This document shows positions 16,351-26,330 of a stretch of DNA of 64,000 nt, piece after piece (the first letter of the stretch is position 1; each line of letters begins with the position of its first letter). The DNA comes from Bog-473 sp963800725 (GTDB lineage: Bacteria > Actinomycetota > Acidimicrobiia > Acidimicrobiales > RAAP-2): positions 22,702 through 86,701 of the forward strand of contig CAWDCE010000002.1 in assembly GCA_963800725.1 (NCBI GenBank). Reading direction: 5' to 3'. Under the pieces are notes generated by a model. It saw only the letters and a list, made by a program, of their open reading frames with translations, was not told the DNA's origin and made no database searches. Both the position numbers and the translations under genes were made by a program.

Positions 16351-17441
16351 CCAAGTCACTCCCCACCTGGCCCAACGCGACGCGGTCGGGGTTCACACCA
16401 TCAATGTGCGCGACGCTCTGCGCGCCGCGGGCATCGATTCGGACATCTACTACGGAACGGCGTCGAACCCGACGCGGCTGGACTCGGCCGACCCGGTCAC
16501 CGCACTCGGGCGACACGACGCAAAGATCGTTGGCTCGCTCTATCAGTCCTCGGTCGGCAGCCCGATCTTCGACCTCTTCGCTGCTCGCGACGAACCGAAG
16601 TTGGTCAACTACCACAACATCACCCCGTCATCGCTTCTGATCGATTGGGAGCCCGAGATTGCGTTCGAGGTGGCCTTGGGGCGCGCCCAACTGGCTCGCT
16701 TGGCGCGCCGAATCCGACTGGCCCTGGCGGACTCGAGCCTACAACGAGCGCGAACTGATCGCCCTCGGCTTCGAGCCCAACGGCGGTGGCGCCCTCCTGC
16801 ATCGACATGGCGGCCCGGGGCGAGCAAGCCCGACTCGACCCTGCTCGAGGACATTCCGACGGCGACGCGCCAACCACGGGCGGCGCGGACCTGCCTCTTC
16901 GTTGGCAAGGTCTCGCCCCACAAGGCCCCTCACGATCTGGTCAAGATGCTTTCGGTGCTGCGCGACCTCTATGATCCCGAGGCCCGGTTGCACCTGGTCG
17001 GGTCGCCGCTCGGTGATACCTATGAGCCGGCACTGCGCACTTTCATCCATGAACTCGGCCTCGATGGCGCCGTGTTCTTGCCGGGTCCGGTGAGCGGCCC
17101 TGAGCTCGAGGCCTATTACCGAGTCGGCCGACGTCTTCGTCTGCGCTTCCGCACATGAAGGGCTTCTGCGTGCCGCTGATCGAGGCCATGGGCCACGACC
17201 TGCCCGTCGTCGCCTATGGCGGCGGCGGCGATTCCCGAAACGGTCGGCGACGCCGCACTGCTCCTCGACAGACCGATCGCCGGCGATATTTGCTGCAGCC
17301 GTCGCCCGGGTGCTCAGCGATCCGTCGGTGGCCGCGACGTTGTCGACGGCCGGGCGGGCCCGGGTGGCGAACTTCGACCTCGAAGCCTCCAAGCGGGCCT
17401 TTGTCTCCTCGGTGCGCTCGGCTAATGACGCAACGCGGTAG
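16340..17441 (+). CDS. Glycosyltransferase family 4-like, several frameshifts
   Basis: About 365 residues in at least four frame pieces. N-terminal part: VGVHTINVRDALRAAGIDSD and LVNYHNITPSSLL (acceptor domain). Donor-binding part: CLFVGKVSPHKAPHDLVKML, LHLVGSPLGD and, in another frame, EGFCVPLIEAMGHDLPVVAY, the E-x7-E signature of GT4 retaining enzymes. The end is at TAG 17441. Breaks lie near 16740, 16800-16850, 17130 and 17230. It transfers a nucleotide sugar, probably in surface polysaccharide synthesis. It overlaps the HAD phosphatase gene. Confidence 0.75.
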
Positions 17442-18411
17442 CGTGACCGCAAGCCCTGCGAGGGGACCCGGCGGGCGACCACGAGGAAGTCAGCCCGCCG
17501 ATGGGCCCCATCGTCGGACCGATGTCTGGTAGCCGTCGGCTTCGAGTAACGCTTGCCACGTTCGTGGCCGCAATGGTCGACCAGGGGCCAGATCCGCTGC
17601 GGCGGGCGCCTCGGGGCCGAACCAGGTCTCCGGGGTCACCGAATGGATCACCAGCAGGCCCCCCGGCGGCGAGGCCGGCTGGCGCGCGCGACCAGCAGAC
17701 TCGGTACGCTCTGTGGCACCGAGTCCTTCGACCACCGCGCTCAAGATCACCGCCCGAGTTCACCTGGGGCGAGGTGGGCGAGATGCGTCGCCACACTTTC
17801 ACCGTCGCCGCGCCTCGGGTCGATGCCGTCGGCGCGGTTGCCCCGCGGCGCGGATCTCTTTGACCAGCCACTGGTCGGCACCGGCTGCGGCATGGAGGAC
17901 GCGCCCGGGCGCATCCCGCACGGCGTGGCACAGCGGCATCGCTCCACCACGCACCACGTCGTTCAGGCCGGGAAATGCAACGATCGGCGTGGCGCGCTTC
18001 ATGGCCGAGAGCCAGCTGATGGTCGATGCTCGCCAGACGCTGCTCGATGATGTGCAGGCTGCGGCTCGTGGCCACGGCGAACTGGTTGATCTGGCGGGTC
18101 AGCCACGAGACGTACCACAAGGACAGCGAGCGCATGCCCTTCTTGACCGCGGCACCGGCCTGACGTGTGGAAGCAACCGGGACCACGGGGTCGATGAACA
18201 TCGCTCGATCCACCTCTTCGAGCGCATCGGCGAGGGACGCGTCGGCACCGAGTGGCGCCAGGGCCGCGAAGCGTTCGTCGAGCTCGCGCTCGGTCGGACG
18301 CCAGATCCCCCGAGGCGCGGCGTTGCGCGACTTCATCTTTGACTTCACGCATCACGTCCGTCAGGTCAACCGAAGCATCCGCCGAGTCGCCCGGTGTTGG
18401 CCATAGTTCAT
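17422..18411 (-). CDS. Class I SAM methyltransferase of the polysaccharide locus, several frameshifts
   Basis: About 330 residues in at least four pieces. The N-terminal region SVDLTDVMREVKDEVAQRRA and then ERELDERFAALAPLGAD is typical of methyltransferases placed next to Wzm/Wzt exporters. Then come the helical LWYVSWLTRQINQFAVATSR, a Rossmann-like piece with GIDPR, and GLLVIHSVTPETWFGPE. The C-terminus near 17422 overlaps the convergent glycosyltransferase end. The exact start near 18411 is uncertain because the ABC gene runs into it. Methylation of an exported sugar chain end is inference. Confidence 0.6.
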
Positions 18412-18417
18412 CGACCC

Positions 18418-19710
18418 CTAGAGGATCCCGGCAGCCGTCTGCGGCGACTGCGCCTCGCAGCGCTTCCCCGGTGTCTGAACCCTGGCTCATCAACGTGGCC
18501 GCGGCCGGCACGTAAAAGAGCCCGGTCGTCTTGCCTTCGTTCATGACTTCGAACGTCCCCCCCGGGTCACGCCAGTCGATCAGCATTCCGCCGCGCGGTC
18601 TCGATGCCGACGCAATAGGTGTAGTCCCCATCGAGCATCGGGAGGTTGTCGAGGCGGATCCGGACCATTCCCTCGCCGGCCGGTACCTCAAAGATGTCCC
18701 CCATGATGCCCGTGTCGGTCCGCATCAGCATCGTGCCCTCGACATTGCGCAGTTCGAGGCTGAACACCAGGTCGTCGATTGGGGCCTTGGCGTCGAAGCC
18801 AATGTCAATCGTCATACCTTCACCCGTGCGCAGATACTTGCGGGTGGCGTCGCCAAGATAGGTGTGCGAGATCTCGGTGAGCCGGACGGGTCGATCGAGG
18901 TTCGGGGTGCGGATCGGAGTTGGCGCGGCGGTCTCTTCAGCCGGCGCCTCGAATTGCGCCAAGCCGGGGTCTTCTTCCATGAGCCCCTCGCGGAAGATCC
19001 GCACGACCTCGCCGGGGGTGCCGTCTCCCACCAAGTTGCCGTGGCTGAGCACGACCGCTCGCTCACAGATGCTGCGCACCTGGTCGGGCGAGTGGGTCAC
19101 CAAGATGATGGTGCGGCCCTCGGTTTGGAACTGCTTGATGCGGTCGACACACTTGCGCTGGAAGCGCTCATCGCCGACGGCGAGCACCTCGTCGACCACC
19201 AGCACATCGGGATTGACGTTGATAGCAACGGCGAAGCCGAGCCGGACATACATGCCCGAGGAGTAGAACTTTACCGCGCTGTCGATGAACTCTTCGAGCT
19301 CGGAGAAATCAACGATGGCGTCGAAGACCTTGTCCACCTCGCGCTTGGTCATCCCGAGCAAGGACCCGTTGAGGTAGATGTTCTCGCGGCCGCTCAGGTC
19401 GGGTTGGAATCCGGCCCCGAGTTCAAGCATGCCGGCCAACTTGCCCCGGACGGCCACTTCTCCCGACGTGGGCTGGAGGACCCCGCAGATGCATTTGAGA
19501 CAGGGTGGACTTTCCCGAGCCATTGCGGCCCAAGATGCCGACGGACTCGCCCTCTTTGACTTCGAGGACCATGTCGCGCAAGGCCCAGAAATCCTCATAT
19601 TGGACCCCACGGCCGCGATTGACGACCCGCTCTTTGAGGGAACTGGGTTTTCCGTGGGCCAGCCGGAACTGCTTGGACACGCCCCGCACATCGACCGAGA
19701 ACTCACTCAT
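18418..19710 (-). CDS. ABC transporter ATPase, Wzt-like, frameshifted
   Basis: About 430 residues. Walker A is GILGRNGSGKST (about 65-76). After a frame change near 19500 come the signature-type FYSSGMYVRLGFAVAI, Walker B VLVVDEVLAVGDE and the switch His LVTHS. Beyond residue 250 a Wzt-type C-terminal domain (about 150 residues, YLRTGEGMTIDIGFDAK) binds the glycan end. A second change near 18600 is needed. It energises export of lipid-linked polysaccharide with the permease next door (3 bases upstream). Confidence 0.85.
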
Positions 19711-19713
19711 CGC

Positions 19714-20774
19714 CTACAGCTCCTGGGCAAAGTTGCCTTCCAGCCGCCCGAATATCCGCAGGGCCACCAAGAAGAGGACGGACGAGATGGCGAGCACCGC
19801 GAGGTCGAGCAGGACGTAGGTCGAATATCCCCCACGTTGGCAGGACGTTAAAGGTGGTCTTGACACCTTTGACGGTGGCATAGGTCGTCGAATGGCCATA
19901 GAGCGCCGCGCTGGAAGCTGAGCACCAGCGGCACCAGGGGGTTCAGGAAATACACCCAGATGAGACCCTCGGGGCCGAGCTTCGTCGCAATGGTGGACTG
20001 AAATGCGTAGACGATCGGACAGGCCCAGAACCAGGCCGTCAGGACAACCTCGATGAGGTGTTGCATGTCGCGCATATAAACGTTGATCGACGACAACAAG
20101 ACCCCGAGGGCACACGCCAACACGACACCGGTGATGAGGGCCAACACCATGACGGGGAGGAAGGAGTAGTCCGGTGCCGCGTGCAGGACGAGCATGAAGA
20201 GCACCATCACGATGGCCTGGAAGGAGAAGAACACCAGCGCCGACCCGACGGCCGCCAACGCCAGAATTTCACGGGGGAATGCGACCTTTTTCACGATGCT
20301 CGAGTTGTTGACGATGACCCCGGTTCCGGTCAGCACGCCGAGCGAGAAGAGATTCCACAACAACAATCCGGCAAACAAGAAGATGACGAAGTGCGGCATC
20401 CGGTTGCCCAAGATGAGTTGGAAGACGACGAAATAGATGGCCAGGGTCATGGCCGGCGCCACCATGGACCACACCAGGCCGAGGGTGGAGTTCTTGTACT
20501 TCACCTTGATTTCGGTCCGCACCAGATAGACGAGCAGCTCGCGGGCGATCCAGATCTCACGCAGGCGCTGGGCGACCCCGATGGTCGGGGTCACGACCCG
20601 CGTGATCTTGTTGCCCCGGGCCTCCTCGTGCGAGAACCCGGCGGCCTCGGCCGCCATGGGCGAGGCGTCGGCTACCGGACGGGTGAGTCCGTATCCCTCG
20701 TGATCTTGGGCGTGCTCTTCGGCGTCGCGGGCCGGCTTGGCACCCGACGACGACGCCGGGACGTCCAGCGACAC
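19714..20774 (-). CDS. ABC transporter permease, Wzm-like, frameshifted
   Basis: About 350 residues. It starts at GTG 20774, three bases after the clpP stop. The soluble N-terminus of about 60 residues is followed by the ABC2 membrane domain: LVYLVRTEIKVKYKNSTLG and then segments VFQLILG, FVIFLFAGLLLWNLFSLGV, LALITGVVLACALGVLLSS. The last helix lies in another frame (GGYSTYVLLDLAVLAISSVL) and ends at 19714. The break is near 19900. It forms the channel of the Wzm/Wzt-type polysaccharide exporter. Confidence 0.8.
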
Positions 20775-20776
20775 TC

Positions 20777-21388
20777 TTAGGCGCTTCCCGTCGCGACGGC
20801 GGATCGGTCGATCACCTGATCGATGAATCCGTACTCGCAGGCCTCGTCCGCCGTGAACCAACGGTCACGGTCCGAATCTGCCTCGATCCTTTCGAGGGGC
20901 TGGCCGGTGTGGAAGGCGATCCGCTCGGCCATCATGCGCTTGAGGTAGATGATCTGTTCGGCCTGGATGGCGATGTCGGCCGCCTGGCCCTGCATCGAAC
21001 CTGACGGCTGGTGCATCAAGATCCGCGAGTGCGGCAGCGCGAAGCGCTTGCCGGCCGCTCCGGCGCACAAGAGGAACTGTCCCATGCTGGCGGCCAACCC
21101 GACGCAGATGGTCGAGACATCGGGGCGGACATATTGCATGGTGTCGTAGATGGCCAAACCGTCAGTGACCGATCCCCCCGGCGAGTTGATGTACAAGGAG
21201 ATGTCCTTCTCCGAATCCTCGGACTCAAGCAGGATGAGCTGGGCGCACACGAGGTTGGCCGTCCCCTGGTCAATGGCATTGCCGATGAAGACAATGCGCT
21301 CCTTGAGCAGGCGCTGATAGATGTCAGAGGTGGGCTCGCTGGGGCCGCCGGCGGCGACGATAGAGGGGAGTGAGGCTTGAGGGGTCAT
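20777..21388 (-). CDS. clpP: ATP-dependent Clp protease proteolytic subunit
   Basis: 203 residues, intact. The serine protease core forms barrels that degrade unfolded proteins with a Clp ATPase. The catalytic Ser is in GLAASMGQFLL (about 98-108), the His in RILMHQPSG and the Asp in the following helix. INSPGGSVTDG is the substrate-binding strand. It sits between the Wzm gene and tRNA-Leu and is not functionally linked to them. No clpX or second clpP is in view. Confidence 0.95.
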   Translation of the reverse strand: MTPQASLPSIVAAGGPSEPTSDIYQRLLKERIVFIGNAIDQGTANLVCAQLILLESEDSEKDISLYINSPGGSVTDGLAIYDTMQYVRPDVSTICVGLAASMGQFLLCAGAAGKRFALPHSRILMHQPSGSMQGQAADIAIQAEQIIYLKRMMAERIAFHTGQPLERIEADSDRDRWFTADEACEYGFIDQVIDRSAVATGSA

Positions 21389-21468
21389 GGCGAGAGGCTA
21401 CCCGGCCTGGCGCGCGTCCATGGTTACATCGCCGTAGAATCCCTGGTCGCCCGTAGTGCGGGCTCGCT

Positions 21469-21554
21469 GCGGGCGTGGCGGAACAGGCAGACGCGCCGGG
21501 TTTAGGTCCCGGTCCCCATTGGGGGTGGAGGTTCGAATCCTCTCGCCCGCACCA
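21469..21554 (+). tRNA. tRNA-Leu (TAG)
   Basis: An 86-nt gene with acceptor stem GCGGGCG / CGCCCGC, anticodon loop TTTAGGT (TAG), a long variable arm, T loop TTCGAAT and encoded CCA. It is divergent from clpP. Confidence 0.95.
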
Positions 21555-21787
21555 AGTGGCACCGATAACCAGGGCCACCAGCGCGAGGTGCGCTCGTGCG
21601 AAGCGGGCGCCGTTCCCCCGCGACGGCGGGTCGAGGGCGTTCGCCCACCAGGGCATTTGTGCACGCCGCTCCGGCGGCGGGGCGGTGCGAAAACCAGGCC
21701 GTATCAGGCTCTTCAGCGCCTCGGGGCGGTTACAATGAGCACCATTCGCCGGAACGCCGCTGGTGGAATGAGAAGAGGGAGTTCGCG

Positions 21788-22679
21788 TTGGACGCGAAAA
21801 GCACCATGAAGCGTCTCGTGAAGAAAGCGGGCCGCCCCCTGATTACCCAAATCAACCTCCGGGTCAATCCCGCCGGCCTCTCCGCGCGGACTGCTGCGCT
21901 CGAGGCCGACACCGAGTCGCTCAATCGCTACCTGCCGACCGTGGTGAACACCATTGCCTCCCAGAATGCCGCGAGCCGGGAGAATCGGCGATTGCTCAAG
22001 AACCTCGAGACCGGTCTCGCGCAACACGACCAAGGCTTCCAATACCTCCAGCAGCGCATCGAATTCATCCGCCGAGAACTGCTCTTCGAACAGCGCTATT
22101 CCGACTCGGACAGTCGCCCGCAACCAGATGCCGTCGAGCCCCGCGGTGGTCAATGAGGACAAGTTCGAGGCGATGCGGGGCGCATTGCGGATCAATCTCG
22201 GGGCGGGCCACATCCCAAAACCCGACTATCTCAACGTCGATGCGCGCGAACTCCCCGGCGTGGACATCACCTCGGACGTGCGCAAGCTGCCCTTCTCCCC
22301 GGGCGAACTGAGCGAGATCTTCTCGGCCCACCTCTTAGAACACTTCCCGGCTGAGGAATTGCGACGCAACCTGCTCCCCTACTGGGTCTCCCTGCTCGAA
22401 GACGGCGGCAAGTTCGTGTGCGTGGTCCCCGATGTCGCCACCATGGTGAACGAACGGGCGGCCGGACGGATGCCCTTCGACGACTTCATCGAGGTCATGT
22501 ACGGAGGCCAAGAGTACGAGGGAGACTTCCACTTCAACGGCTTCTCCCCCGAGTCTCTCGAGGCTCTCTTGGTCGAGGCCGGACTCAGCGACGTCAAAGT
22601 GCGCGAGAGCGGTCGGCGCAACGGTGCGTGCTACGAGATGGAGATCGAAGCCACGCGACATATCTCGTCGCCCGCCTGA
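21788..22679 (+). CDS. SAM methyltransferase with N-terminal coiled coil, frameshifted
   Basis: About 297 residues. The likely start is TTG 21788, six bases after GAGAAGAGGGAG. Residues 30-110 are helical (LEADTESLNRYLPTVV, REN RRLLKNLETGL), as in sugar-chain methyltransferases. The second frame starts with RINLGAGHIPKPDYLNVDA (SAM motif I with GAG) and FSAHLLEHFPAEEL, then GFSPESLEALLVEAGL near the end. The break is near 22120. It leads a plus-strand run of polysaccharide genes and probably modifies an exported glycan. Confidence 0.75.
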
Positions 22680-22698
22680 GCCACTGCGCACCACCGTG

Positions 22699-23952
22699 AT
22701 GGCACCGGGGGCCCCAGATGCTCCGACCAAGACACTCAAGGTCGCGCTCTATTCGGGCGTCGTCCTCGAACGCGACGCCGTGTCGCGGAGCCTCTTGTGG
22801 AAGTTCGACCTCCTTCGGCGACTCGAAGACGCCGGCTTCGCGCTCGAGGTGGCGGCCTTCACCCAGGCCAGCGAGCGCGACGACCCAGCCCTGCGTGTCA
22901 TCAACGACGTCACCGCGCTGGTGCGGGACCCGTTCTTCTTGCAGGCCGACCTTCACATCTTCGAATACGGCATGTGTTACGACCTCTTCAACATCTTGAT
23001 GGTGCTTGACCGGCCGTCTTTGGTCATCGACCACAACACCACACCCCCTGACCTGATCGCTGATCCCGACGTCAAGGCCGCGTGCGAGAAGGCCGAACTC
23101 GAACGCCACAACCTCTTCGTGGCCACCCACGTCGCCACTGACAGTGAGTTCACCCGTGACGCGTGTCGGTGGCGCTCGGCATGCGCACCGACGACATCAC
23201 GGTGCTCCACCTACCAGCGACCAACTCGTTCGTCGGGCGCGAGCAGCACGACTTCTCGGACGGCGAACTCGGCGACGAGATTCGCCTGACCTATGTCGGA
23301 CGCCTGGTCAAAGCCAAGGGCCTGGCGGAATTGCTGTCCGCCGTCGGCCAAATGTGGGACGCCGGCGAACGTGATCTGCGCCTGCGGGTGGCGGGCAGCC
23401 TTCGGTTCTCCGATCCCGAGGTCGTCGATGCGCTCTTGGCGGCCGAGGCCCGCTACGGCACAGACCGCCTGACGCTCGAAACCGATGCCAACGACGAACG
23501 CATCGCGGCACTCTTTGGTTCAACCGACATCTTCGTCATGCCCTCGCACCACGAGGGGTACTGCGTGCCGGTGGTCGAGGCGCTGATGTCGGGGTGCTAC
23601 GTCATTGGGTCCGACGCCGCCAATATTCCCACCGTGATGGGGGGCCTCGGGACCAGCTACGCCTGTGGTGACGTCAACCAGCTCGTCTCATCAATCGCCA
23701 CGGTGCTCGATCGGATCCGGGTGGCCCGCACCAGCGGCGCGGGAACTCGTCTTGCCGACGACGCGGGGCGACATGGGACTCTCGCACTGGCACCGTGCGG
23801 TCAAAGAACATCTCTTGGACTATTCAATGGCACACTTCGAATCGACCTTCTTGCAGATCATGCGCGACATTCTCGCCAAAGCGGACACGGCCAACCCGGG
23901 CTGGACGGCCATGCTCGATGCGGCCATCGAACACGTCGGCGAACCGTCATGA
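22699..23952 (+). CDS. Glycosyltransferase family 4, frameshifted
   Basis: About 418 residues. N-terminal domain: LKVALYSGVVLERDAVSR and HIFEYGMCYDLFNIL. Donor domain after a frame change near 23160: LTYVGRLVKAKGLAELLSAV, then FVMPSHHEGYCVPVVEALM with the E-x7-E signature. A third frame from about 23735 (ELVLPTTRGDMGLSHWHRAV) runs to the TGA at 23952, overlapping the next ATG by 4 bases. The next gene is a GT2-GT4 fusion, so the two probably act on the same chain. Confidence 0.8.
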
Positions 23953-26180
23953 CGCAACGCCGCATCTCGGTCGTCATCAATACCTACAACCGACGCGAGA
24001 GCCTTGCGTTGACGCTCTCGGCGTTGACCCAGCTCGACTACTCGCCCTTCGAGGTGATCGTCGTCAATGGACCCTCGAGCGACGACACCGACACCTTCTT
24101 GGCCGCCTACGGAGCCACCATCAAGGTCGGACACTGTGAGAGCCGGAACTTGTCGGAGTCCCGCAACATCGGGATCCGCCTGGCCAGCGGTGAGATCGTC
24201 GCCTTCATCGACGACGATGCCTATCCCGACCCCGGCTGGCTCGACGCGATCAACAATGCCTATGACTCACCCGAGGTCGCCGCGGCGGGCGGACCGGTCA
24301 TTGGCCACACCGGACACGACTACCAGGCCTGGTACTCCTCATCTGACCGTTTCGGTTTCGCCAGAACCGACCTGCCACCCGCAGTCAATCCCTCATATCT
24401 CTTGGGGGTGCCCGGCTCGGCACACTTCGTCTACACCATCGGGACAAACAGTTCGTTCCGTCGAGACATCCTCGTCGGCCTCGGTGGATTCGACGAGGAG
24501 TTCGAGTACTACCTCGATGAGACCGACGTGTGCGCCCGTATCGTCGATGCCGGTTACCTCGTCGCCGCGCTCGACGTGGGATTCGTGCATCACAAGTTTC
24601 TCTCGAGCGACATCAGAGAAGACAACAAGGTGGTCAAGGACTGGTACCAGGTCCTCAAGTCCAAGTTCTACTTCGGCCTCAAACATGGACTCGCGTCCAG
24701 CTCGTTCGCCGAAGTCTGCGCCAAGCAGACCGAGTTCGTCGAGTGGGTGCGCGAAGACGTGTCGGTCCACCTGGCCTCGGGGGCGCACGATCCCTCTGTG
24801 CGCGACAAGCTCGAGGCCGACCTGGCGCAGGCATCGAACTACGCGCTCGCCCGCTACGTGGAGGGAACGACCCGCGAACGACCGGTCGAGTGGTTCGAGG
24901 CGCCGAACAACGAGTTCGCAGCCTTCGCAACCCGACAACCGAAGGTCCCCAAGCTGCACCTGTGCTTCTTGTCCCAAGAGTATCCGCCCGCCGCGGTCAA
25001 CGGCATCGGCCGCGTCATCCATCTGTTGGCCACCGGCCTCGCTTCGGCCGGCCATGTCGTGCGGGTGCTCACACGTGGCGAGGATCACGACCGCGTCGAT
25101 CTCGAAGACGGCGTCTGGGTGCATCGCCTTGTGCCGAGTGGGCACCAACTACCCAATGACGTCGACGTACCCGCACACATCTGGAACTATTCAGCCACCC
25201 TGCTCGACGAGCTCCACCGCATCGACCGGATCCGGCCCATCGACGTGGTCCAGTCCCCCAACTGGGATTCCGAAGGCATCGCCGCCATCCTCGACGGTGC
25301 CTTCACCGTCATCGTGGGTCTTTACACGCCTCTTAAAACCGTGCTGCGCGTCGACCCAGCCATGCGCGAGGGCATCGAGAATGGCCAGGACCTCGTGCCG
25401 CGCCTCATCGAAGTCGAGCGATTCGTTTACCAAAACGCCGACGGCTACTTGGCCTGCGGCCCGGCCATCGTCGAAGAGATCGAAGGCGAATACGGCGTCG
25501 CCTTGGACCCCGAACGCCTGGGGCTGGTGGCGCACGGCTTGGTCGACATCTCGGCCGGCGTCGAGGCCGGCCCACCGTCGGGTACGCCACGCCTTCTCTT
25601 CGTCGGCCGGCTCGAGTCGCGCAAGGGCATCGACACCCTCTTGGAATCTGCGGCCATCTTGGCCGGACGCGGGGTCGACTTCCACCTCGAGGTCATCGGC
25701 GACGACACCATTGTCGGACCCAACGCCAAGACCTATCGAGAGAGTTTCGAAGAGGCCTGGCCCGAATACCGATCCTTGGTGTCGTTCCTCGGTCGGGTGG
25801 ACGACGACGCCCTCCACCACGCCTACGCCGAGTGCGACATCTTCGTGGCCCCCTCGAGGTTCGAGTCGTTCGGCCTGATGCTCGTCGAGGCTGCGACGTT
25901 CGCCAAGCCCGTCGTCTCGGCCGATATCGGCGGCATGAGCGAGATCGTCGAGGACGGTGCGACCGGCCTGTTGGTCCCGCCCGACGATCCTGTCGCACTC
26001 GCCGAGGCGCTGGCCGAGCTCATCTCGTCTCCCGAAGTGCGCACGCAGATGGGGCGTCGTGGGCGCGACCTCTACGAAGAACGCTTCACCGTCGACGCCA
26101 TGGTGGCGGGAGCCGAGGCGGTCTATCAACGCTTGAAGCCCGAGCGCAGCTCGGGGGCAGCGAACCGTCTGAGCGCGTAG
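23949..26180 (+). CDS. Bifunctional glycosyltransferase, GT2-GT4 fusion
   Basis: 743 residues in one intact frame. Residues 1-280 are a GT2 (GT-A fold) inverting enzyme: RISVVINTYNRRESL, the DxD-type FIDDDAYPDPGW and GGFDEEFEYYLDETDVCAR. Residues 335-740 are a GT4 (GT-B fold) enzyme: LCFLSQEYPPAAVNGIGRV, LLFVGRLESRKGIDTLLESA and FVAPSRFESFGLMLVEAA with the E-x7-E motif. About 50 helical residues link them. Such fusions add two sugars in succession to a lipid-linked chain. The start overlaps the upstream stop (ATGA). Confidence 0.9.
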   Translation: MTQRRISVVINTYNRRESLALTLSALTQLDYSPFEVIVVNGPSSDDTDTFLAAYGATIKVGHCESRNLSESRNIGIRLASGEIVAFIDDDAYPDPGWLDAINNAYDSPEVAAAGGPVIGHTGHDYQAWYSSSDRFGFARTDLPPAVNPSYLLGVPGSAHFVYTIGTNSSFRRDILVGLGGFDEEFEYYLDETDVCARIVDAGYLVAALDVGFVHHKFLSSDIREDNKVVKDWYQVLKSKFYFGLKHGLASSSFAEVCAKQTEFVEWVREDVSVHLASGAHDPSVRDKLEADLAQASNYALARYVEGTTRERPVEWFEAPNNEFAAFATRQPKVPKLHLCFLSQEYPPAAVNGIGRVIHLLATGLASAGHVVRVLTRGEDHDRVDLEDGVWVHRLVPSGHQLPNDVDVPAHIWNYSATLLDELHRIDRIRPIDVVQSPNWDSEGIAAILDGAFTVIVGLYTPLKTVLRVDPAMREGIENGQDLVPRLIEVERFVYQNADGYLACGPAIVEEIEGEYGVALDPERLGLVAHGLVDISAGVEAGPPSGTPRLLFVGRLESRKGIDTLLESAAILAGRGVDFHLEVIGDDTIVGPNAKTYRESFEEAWPEYRSLVSFLGRVDDDALHHAYAECDIFVAPSRFESFGLMLVEAATFAKPVVSADIGGMSEIVEDGATGLLVPPDDPVALAEALAELISSPEVRTQMGRRGRDLYEERFTVDAMVAGAEAVYQRLKPERSSGAANRLSA

Positions 26181-26330
26181 CTCGCGCCCGCCCCGCGGTT
26201 CAATCGACTGTGGGCCCCCCGGGCGTCGGCGCAACCTCGGGGCGGTGCGGGCAGAGCCGCCGCGACTAACGTCGGACGCGATGTCTCCTACGGTGCTGCG
26301 CCTCAGCATCGCTGGCGCGTCCTCGGTCCC

